Source: Aromatoleum sp.
GTDB lineage: Bacteria > Pseudomonadota > Gammaproteobacteria > Burkholderiales > Casimicrobiaceae
DNA: 19,269 nucleotides
Direction of reading: 5' to 3'
NCBI GenBank assembly: GCA_010365205.1
Contig: JAAFGU010000008.1
Location: forward strand, 1,111 to 20,379
In this document: piece by piece, positions 13,362-19,269 of the stretch
Numbering within the stretch: position 1 is the first letter of the stretch
Layout: each line of letters starts with the position of its first letter
The notes under the pieces: model-generated
What the model was told of the DNA's origin: nothing
The model's input: only the letters and a program-made list of their open reading frames with translations
Databases searched by the model: none
Position numbers and translations under genes: made by a program

Positions 13362-16135
13362 ACGCAGACTCCATCGTATTCAACCTCAATGGCAAGGCGC
13401 TCCGGGCCGATGCCGGCGAGACGATCATCGAGGTGGCGCGGCGGAACGGCGTCGAGATTCCGCACCTGTGTTACACGCCCGGAATGCGCCCGGACGGGAA
13501 TTGCCGTGCCTGCATGGTCGAAATAAAGGGGGAGAGGGTGCTGGCGCCGTCGTGCTGTCGCGCGCCCGCGCCGGGGATGGAGGTCTCGAGCGAGAGTCCC
13601 CGCGCCGTCCATTCCCAGAAGCTCGTCGTCGAACTGCTCGCGGCGGACATGCCGGAGCGCACCTACAAGCCCGACTCCGAGTTCGACCACTGGAAGCGCC
13701 GGCTGGGTGTGGGCAGGCCTCGCTTCGACGCGCGCGCGCAACCCGAGCCCGACCTGTCGCACCCGGCGATGGCGGTGAACCTCGATGCGTGCATTCAGTG
13801 CACGCGCTGCTTGCGTGCCTGCCGTGAAGAGCAGGTCAACGACGTCATCGGATTCGCGTTCCGCGGCGCCGCCTCGCAGATCGTGTTCGATCTCGGCGAC
13901 CCGATGGGGGATTCCACCTGTGTGGCCTGCGGCGAATGCGTGCAGGCCTGCCCGACCGGCGCGCTCGCCCCCGCGAAGGAGGCGTATCTGGTCGAAGCCG
14001 ACCGCCGCGTGTCCTCGGTGTGCCCTTATTGCGGCGTCGGTTGCCAGCTCACCTACCACGTCAAGGACAACACCATCGTCCGCGTCGAAGGGCGCAACGG
14101 CCCGGCCAACGAGGAACGGCTGTGCGTGAAAGGCCGGTTCGGTTTCGATTACGTGAACCACGCGCAACGTCTCACCCAACCGCTGATCCGCAAGACCGGT
14201 GTCGCCAAGTTCGCGGACTTCGTGATGGACCCGGCCGACCCGCTGTCGGTATTCCGCGAAGCAAGCTGGGACGAGGCGCTCGCACTCGCCGGCGGCACGC
14301 TCGCGCGCATTCGCGACACGCGCGGCGGCGGAGCACTCGCCGGGTTCGGTTCGGCCAAGGGCTCCAATGAAGAGGCGTATCTCTTCCAGAAGCTCGTGCG
14401 CACCGGTTTCGAGACCAACAACGTCGATCACTGCACGCGACTGTGCCACGCGTCCAGCGTTGCGGCGCTCCTCGAGGGCATCGGTTCAGGTGCGGTGTCG
14501 AACCCGGTGATGGACGTGATGCAGGCCGATGTGGTTTTTCTGATCGGCGCGAACCCGGTGGTCAATCATCCGGTCGCGGCCACCTGGATCAAGAACGCGG
14601 TGCAAAACGGCACCCGGCTCATCCTCGCCGATCCGCGACGCTCCGAGCTCGCGCGCCACGCGACGCATTTCCTTCAGTTCAAGCCGGACACCGACGTCGC
14701 GCTGCTGAACGCGATGATGTTCACGATCGTCGAGGAAGGGCTGGTGGCGGAGGCGTTCGTTGCCGACCGGACGCAGGGCTTCGACGAGTTGAAGAAGAAC
14801 GTCGCCGGCTACAGCCCGGAGGCGATGGCCGCGGTGTGCGGTGTGCCGGCGCCGACCATCCGCGAGGTTGCGCGGCTGTACGCGCAATCGCGTGGTTCGA
14901 TGATTCTCTGGGGAATGGGCATCTCGCAGCACGTACACGGCACCGACAACGCACGTTGCCTGATCGCGCTGTCGATGATGACCGGGCAGGTCGGGCGGCC
15001 GGGGACCGGGCTGCATCCGTTGCGCGGCCAGAACAACGTCCAGGGCGCCAGCGACGCCGGCCTCATCCCGATGATGTATCCCGATTACCGGCGCGTCGAC
15101 AATGCCGACACCCGGATCGAATTCGAGGCATTGTGGGGCAAGGCGCTCGACCCGAAACCGGGGCTGACCGTCGTCGAAATCATGGATGCGGTACACGCCG
15201 GGCAGATTCGCGGGATGTACATCATGGGCGAGAATCCTGCGATGTCCGACCCCGACGTATCCCATGCCCGGCAGGCGTTGGCGGAGCTCGAGATGCTGGT
15301 GGTGCAGGATATCTTCCTCACCGAGACCTGCTATCTCGCCGATGTGATCCTTCCGGCGTCCGCGTTCCCCGAAAAGACCGGCACTTTCACCAATACCGAT
15401 CGGACCGTACAGCTCGGCCGGCAGGCGCTGCAGCCGCCGGGCGATGCGCGGCAGGATTTGTGGATCATCGTCGAGATGGCGAAGCGGTTGGGCCTCGCGT
15501 GGGACTACAGCCATCCAAGTCAGGTGTTCGACGAAATGCGCAAGGCGATGCCGTCGATCGCCGGTATTACGTGGGACCGGCTCGAACGCGAACACGCGGT
15601 CACCTATCCCTGCGAGCACGAGGGCGACCCCGGCGAGCGCGTCGTGTTCACCCACGACTTTCCGACGGCCACCGGCAAGGCGCGGTTCGTTCCGGCGAAG
15701 GTCATCCCGGCGGCGGAGCGACCCGACGCCGCGTATCCGTTCGTGCTGATCACCGGCCGGCAACTCGAGCATTGGCATACCGGCAGCATGACCCGGCGCG
15801 CGCAAGTTCTGGACGCCATCGAGCCCGAACCGGTGGCCTCGGTGCATTCGCGCGACCTCGAAGCGCTCGGCGTGGCGCCGGGCGGCGTGATCACCGTCGC
15901 GTCGCGCCGCGGCAGCATTTCGCTCTACGCCCGGGCGGACGACGGGACGCCGCGCGGGGCCGTGTTCATCCCGTTCTGCTTTTACGAGGCGGCAGCGAAT
16001 TTGTTGACCAACCCCGCGCTCGATCCCTTCGGCAAGATACCGGAATTCAAGTATTGCGCCGTTCGCGTGACAGCGGGCGGACCGGCAATCCGGAATCCCG
16101 GATACGACTCGAAGGAGGCTCGCGTCCCGGTCTGA
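13358..16135 (+). CDS. NAD-dependent formate dehydrogenase alpha subunit (Mo/W-bis-PGD, Cys type)
   Basis: A 925-residue catalytic subunit. It opens with a NuoG-like [2Fe-2S] ferredoxin domain (Cys38, 49, 52 and 66), then a two-cluster ferredoxin domain (Cys145, 148, 151, 155 and Cys188, 191, 194, 198), the N-terminal [4Fe-4S] of the molybdopterin part (Cys222, 225, 229, 256), the catalytic core and a C-terminal molydopterin dinucleotide-binding domain. Catalytic Cys363-His364 lie in NNVDHCTRLCHASS, where E. coli FdhF has Sec-His. By recall it closely resembles Methylorubrum FDH1 alpha, a tungsten enzyme, so Mo or W is open. I use the GTG at 13358 (GAGG 7 nt before), which begins just before the ferredoxin strand; an ATG at 13283 adds 25 Arg/Gly-rich residues unlike the family. 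It would oxidise the formate released by Frc. Confidence 0.94.
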   Translation: MNADSIVFNLNGKALRADAGETIIEVARRNGVEIPHLCYTPGMRPDGNCRACMVEIKGERVLAPSCCRAPAPGMEVSSESPRAVHSQKLVVELLAADMPERTYKPDSEFDHWKRRLGVGRPRFDARAQPEPDLSHPAMAVNLDACIQCTRCLRACREEQVNDVIGFAFRGAASQIVFDLGDPMGDSTCVACGECVQACPTGALAPAKEAYLVEADRRVSSVCPYCGVGCQLTYHVKDNTIVRVEGRNGPANEERLCVKGRFGFDYVNHAQRLTQPLIRKTGVAKFADFVMDPADPLSVFREASWDEALALAGGTLARIRDTRGGGALAGFGSAKGSNEEAYLFQKLVRTGFETNNVDHCTRLCHASSVAALLEGIGSGAVSNPVMDVMQADVVFLIGANPVVNHPVAATWIKNAVQNGTRLILADPRRSELARHATHFLQFKPDTDVALLNAMMFTIVEEGLVAEAFVADRTQGFDELKKNVAGYSPEAMAAVCGVPAPTIREVARLYAQSRGSMILWGMGISQHVHGTDNARCLIALSMMTGQVGRPGTGLHPLRGQNNVQGASDAGLIPMMYPDYRRVDNADTRIEFEALWGKALDPKPGLTVVEIMDAVHAGQIRGMYIMGENPAMSDPDVSHARQALAELEMLVVQDIFLTETCYLADVILPASAFPEKTGTFTNTDRTVQLGRQALQPPGDARQDLWIIVEMAKRLGLAWDYSHPSQVFDEMRKAMPSIAGITWDRLEREHAVTYPCEHEGDPGERVVFTHDFPTATGKARFVPAKVIPAAERPDAAYPFVLITGRQLEHWHTGSMTRRAQVLDAIEPEPVASVHSRDLEALGVAPGGVITVASRRGSISLYARADDGTPRGAVFIPFCFYEAAANLLTNPALDPFGKIPEFKYCAVRVTAGGPAIRNPGYDSKEARVPV

Positions 16136-16252
16136 AATTTCGGGCATGCGGCGCGCGGGTCGTGGCGCCGAGCCGGCCGCCGTGCACGAGGGAGTCCGCA
16201 GGCGCCGCGTCGGCAATGACCGAATGACTGCAATGCCGCGCGCGATGCGCCG

Positions 16253-18085
16253 ATGACAGCGACCGAAATCAAGGCTCCGGGCGCCTCGTCCGAAGATTTC
16301 GGGCCCTGGAATCCCGGGATCAAGTCGCGGCTGCCCCGGGAATTGCTGCCGCTGTCGACGATGTTCCGGCCCGAAAACGTGCTGACGAGCATCTCGAAGG
16401 CCGAGGAGTTGCACGACCTCACGGGCCTGGACGTTCTCGACCTCGTGACGTTCCGGTCCGAGCGGCTGGTGCTGCACGAGCTGCTGATTCGTGTCACCGC
16501 CGATTTATCCGTGCCGAGCGGATTGCGGGTCGAGGATCTGGGCGTCAATTTCCGGAAAATGACGAGCACCATCCTTGCGCGCGATCTGACGCCGGAGATG
16601 GGAGCGGTCACCGCGGCGTACGACACACTCAGAAGGCAACTTTCGACCCTGATCGAGGCGGAACTCGCGACGCGGCTTTTCGCGCCTGATTCGCGCAGTG
16701 CCTCGGCCGCTCCCGAGCGCAAGAGCGGTTTTCTCGGGATGTTTCGCCGCGCCGTCCCGTCTGCGGTCGCCGCGTCCGGCGCCGACCGCGGCGCCGAACG
16801 CCCCGAGGACGCAGTCGAAGCGTGGAGATTGGAGGCGCGGCGCAGCGAAGACCGTTTGCAGAAATCGGCGTACCGGGCGCTGGCCAAAGTCGTGGCGTCG
16901 CTGGTGGGTCGCCACGGTGGTCTGTGGGGAACTCCGGAGCTGATTGCGTCGGTGGCGACCGATCTCGCCTGCAACGACTACGGAAGCGAGGAAATCGGCC
17001 GGCTGATCGAGCCTCGCTTCCTCGATGCCGCGCGCCGCGAAGGCTACCTCGTGCTGCCGCCCCAGGAGCGGCCGGTCATCATGAATACGAAGGGAGCCTC
17101 GGCCGCCGGCAAGAGCACGATGCGCCTCTTGCAGAAGAAGCTTGCGGAGAGGATAGGTGCGGTCTGGAGCGATTTTGCGCTGATCAGCCCCGACATCTGG
17201 CGCAAACAGCTGCTGGACTACACGTCGCTGGGGCCGGCGTACAAATACGGCGGCACCTGCACCGGCGACGAACTGCAGATAATCGACCAGAAGCTCGACC
17301 GCTACATGGCGCGCAAGGCCGCGCGGCGCGCGGTTTCGCACCTGTTGATCGACCGCTTTCGCTTCGACAGCTTCGCGCCGGACTCGGACGAGGAGGGGAG
17401 CAATCTGCTGACGCGATTCGGCCACACGATCTACATGTTTTTCATGATCGCGCCACCGGACAAGATCGTGGAGCGAGCGTGGCAGCGGGGCCTCGAAGTC
17501 GGCCGGTACAAGGCGGTCGATGACCTGCTCGCGCACAATATCGAGGCATACGCCGGAATGCCCCAATTGTTTTTCACGTGGGCGCTGCGTGCGGACAAGG
17601 AGGTGCACTGCGAATTCCTGGACAACACTGCTCCACTCGGAGAGCGACCGCGCACCGCGGCGTTCAGCTGGAACGGAGAACTGAATGTTCTCGACGTCAA
17701 GTCGATGCTCGATGTGCAGCGATTCCGACGGGTGGATGTGAATGCCGCGGGCCCCGAGCGCCTGTACGGCGACCCTGAGGCCCGGTCGCCGGAGAACAAC
17801 ACCGGTTTCCTTGTCGAGTGCGCACGCAGGCTTCCGCTACTCAATTTCGCGGAACAGGCGACTGGCAGGATCTATCTCTGCATTGCCGCCGGCACGCCGG
17901 CATGGGCGGACGCCGACGCGCTGCGCGCAGCACTGACCGACCCCGAAACCCGCGCCGGCATACTGGCCGTTGCGCCGGGTATCGAGAAGGGGACGATTGC
18001 AGCCCCGCCGAAGCCGGTCTTCCTCGCCGAACGATTGGGCAGCGAGCGGATTCACACGCTGGGGCGTTGGGGTTCGCAGGGATGA
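16253..18085 (+). CDS. Zeta-toxin-like P-loop protein of unknown function
   Basis: A 610-residue protein with a nucleotide-binding core in its middle. Walker A is GASAAGKST (281-289; Lys287), after a strand VIMNTK, and is followed by ISPDIWRKQLLDYTSLGPAY (311-330), which resembles the Asp/Arg segment of zeta-toxin-type kinases. A helical N-terminal region (1-260) includes PWNPGIKSRLPRELLPL and a low-complexity linker (about 146-190); a C-terminal part of about 170 residues has no domain I recognise. There is no antitoxin-like partner gene beside it, so a toxin role is not supported. The ATG at 16253 is the first start after an in-frame stop at 16217; no clear ribosome site precedes it. It follows the FDH alpha gene by 117 nt on the same strand, suggesting a link to formate dehydrogenase or regulation, by position only. 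Confidence 0.8.
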   Translation: MTATEIKAPGASSEDFGPWNPGIKSRLPRELLPLSTMFRPENVLTSISKAEELHDLTGLDVLDLVTFRSERLVLHELLIRVTADLSVPSGLRVEDLGVNFRKMTSTILARDLTPEMGAVTAAYDTLRRQLSTLIEAELATRLFAPDSRSASAAPERKSGFLGMFRRAVPSAVAASGADRGAERPEDAVEAWRLEARRSEDRLQKSAYRALAKVVASLVGRHGGLWGTPELIASVATDLACNDYGSEEIGRLIEPRFLDAARREGYLVLPPQERPVIMNTKGASAAGKSTMRLLQKKLAERIGAVWSDFALISPDIWRKQLLDYTSLGPAYKYGGTCTGDELQIIDQKLDRYMARKAARRAVSHLLIDRFRFDSFAPDSDEEGSNLLTRFGHTIYMFFMIAPPDKIVERAWQRGLEVGRYKAVDDLLAHNIEAYAGMPQLFFTWALRADKEVHCEFLDNTAPLGERPRTAAFSWNGELNVLDVKSMLDVQRFRRVDVNAAGPERLYGDPEARSPENNTGFLVECARRLPLLNFAEQATGRIYLCIAAGTPAWADADALRAALTDPETRAGILAVAPGIEKGTIAAPPKPVFLAERLGSERIHTLGRWGSQG

Positions 18086-18115
18086 GCGCCTTCGTCCACT
18101 GGGGGTCACGCGAGC

Positions 18116-19269
18116 TCAACCCCTGGCGTCCGCGAATCGCTCACGAAGAACGTTCTTCTGCACTTTGCCCATAGCGTTCCTGGGCAGCTGGTCCACGAAG
18201 TGAATGTGCTTCGGCAGCTTGAAGCTGGCGATCTCGCCCTTCAGCGCGCCGATGATGCTGCCTTCGGTCAACGTGTGACCCTGCCGGGCGACGATGACCG
18301 CGGTCACCGCTTCGCCGAAATCGATGTCGGGCACGCCGATGACGGCGGTCTCGAGCACGCCGTCGATCGCGTCGATGCGCTCCTCGATCTCCTTCGGGTA
18401 GACGTTGAGGCCGCCGGTGATGATGAGATCCTTCGCGCGGCCGGCGATCCGCACGTAGCGCTCGGGCGTCCACGTGGCCAAATCGCCGGTCTTGAAATAT
18501 CCGTCGGTGGTGAACGCCTCCTTCGTCTTATCCGGCATCCGCCAATAGCCTGGGAACACGTTCGCGCCCTTGACCTCGAGCGCGCCGATGGTGCCGGCCG
18601 CGCAGGATGCGCCATCCGCGTCGACGATGCGGATCGACACGCCCGGCAGCGCTGTCCCGACGGTGCCGCCCAGCCGCGGCCCGAGCAGCGGATTCGACAG
18701 GTTCATTCCCGTTTCCGTCATCCCGTAGCGCTCGAGAATTGTGTGCCCGGTCCGGTCGCGGAACCGGTCGAACGTCTCGGCGAGCAGCGGCGCCGAACCG
18801 GAGACGAACAGCCGCATGTTGCGGCACGACGCGCGCGTGAATGACGGCTCGGCGAGCAGCCGCGTATAGAACGTCGGAACGCCCATCAACGTCGTTGCGC
18901 GCGGCAGCAGCGCCGCGACTTCTCTGGCGTCGAATTTCGCCAGCCAGAGCATCCGCGCGCCGGCGAGCAGCGCGCAGTGGACGGCTACGAAAAGTCCGTG
19001 CACGTGATAGATCGGCAATGCATGCAGCAGCACATCGCCTTTGGTGAATCCCCATTCGTCGGTCAGCGTCAGCGCGTTCGCCGCGAGATTGCGGTGGGTC
19101 AGCATCGCCCCCTTGGAGCGGCCCGTCGTGCCCGACGTGTAAAGGATCGCGGCCAGATCGTTCGGACCGGAGGTCACCGTCGCGAACGTCGCAGCTTGCC
19201 CGCGCGAGCGCTCGTCGAGCGAACCGCCGGCCGCGCCCAGCGTCAGCACCGTCGCGCCGGGCGCGAGCG
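18116..19269 (-). CDS. matB: Malonyl-CoA synthetase-like AMP-forming acyl-CoA ligase (5' end beyond window)
   Basis: The C-terminal 384 or so residues of an ANL-family acyl-CoA ligase; the frame stays open to the window edge, so the start and probably 100 or more N-terminal residues are missing. Visible motifs are the AMP-binding loop YTSGTTGRSKGAMLTH, HALPIYHVHGLF, GVPTFYTRLL, the A5 motif ERYGMTETGMN, TGDLATWTPERYVRIAGRAKD, and the C-terminal Lys in LPRNAMGKVQKN that helps form the adenylate. By recall this is very like MatB, which makes malonyl-CoA from malonate and ATP. Next to an oxalate block, activity on oxalate is possible but not shown. It converges on the P-loop gene with only 30 nt between stops; no clear terminator is seen in that gap. 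Confidence 0.88.
   Translation of the reverse strand, partial: LAPGATVLTLGAAGGSLDERSRGQAATFATVTSGPNDLAAILYTSGTTGRSKGAMLTHRNLAANALTLTDEWGFTKGDVLLHALPIYHVHGLFVAVHCALLAGARMLWLAKFDAREVAALLPRATTLMGVPTFYTRLLAEPSFTRASCRNMRLFVSGSAPLLAETFDRFRDRTGHTILERYGMTETGMNLSNPLLGPRLGGTVGTALPGVSIRIVDADGASCAAGTIGALEVKGANVFPGYWRMPDKTKEAFTTDGYFKTGDLATWTPERYVRIAGRAKDLIITGGLNVYPKEIEERIDAIDGVLETAVIGVPDIDFGEAVTAVIVARQGHTLTEGSIIGALKGEIASFKLPKHIHFVDQLPRNAMGKVQKNVLRERFADARG

Noticed and set aside
14444..14449. Selenocysteine at the FDH active site
   Set aside because: The codon before His364 is TGC (Cys363), and no in-frame TGA is present in the gene.
16253..18085. Toxin-antitoxin module
   Set aside because: Only the P-loop core resembles zeta toxins; size is atypical and no small antitoxin gene lies next to it.

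Overview
The window is GC-rich, densely coding bacterial DNA. Gene content, protein similarity recalled from memory and a GC-rich intergenic repeat (7879-7950) suggest a betaproteobacterium of the Burkholderiales type. That placement is an inference; nothing here proves it.

Left flank (1-2491, + strand): an EVE-domain protein, an overlapping TauE/SafE-family permease and, after a run of hairpins, a ketopantoate-reductase-like oxidoreductase starting at TTG. These look like ordinary accessory or housekeeping genes.

Oxalate block (2669-10129, - strand, read right to left): a truncated N-terminal piece of a ThDP enzyme, oxalyl-CoA decarboxylase (oxc), formyl-CoA:oxalate CoA-transferase (frc), a fused ADP-forming acyl-CoA synthetase, a tiny signal-peptide ORF that is out of frame with its ribosome binding site, and an OxlT-like MFS transporter. 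Oxalate would be imported, loaded with CoA by Frc (perhaps primed by the synthetase) and decarboxylated to formyl-CoA. Frc would then release formate while loading the next oxalate.

Divergent control region (10142-10797): no protein gene is supported here. It holds a 32-bp perfect palindrome with a second hairpin directly beside it, an AT-rich patch with a plausible leftward promoter and a CGTAT direct repeat, and a 19-nt imperfect tandem repeat just before a GntR/FCD regulator.

Formate block (10798-18085, + strand): the GntR regulator, a fused NuoE-NuoF-type formate dehydrogenase beta subunit, a 31-codon Cys-rich small ORF, the large molybdenum/tungsten formate dehydrogenase alpha subunit (Cys type), and a 610-residue zeta-toxin-like P-loop protein. 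The dehydrogenase would oxidise the formate made by the oxalate block to CO2 and give NADH, so the two blocks form one oxalate-to-CO2 pathway around a shared regulator. A convergent malonyl-CoA-synthetase-like gene (matB), cut by the window edge, closes the right side.

The least explained items are the 31-codon CxC/CxxC ORF, overlapping the stop of one FDH subunit and the start of the other; the signal-peptide ORF with an A AAA AAG heptamer; the P-loop protein at the end of the FDH block; and the N-terminal extension apparently shared by Oxc and the broken ThDP gene.
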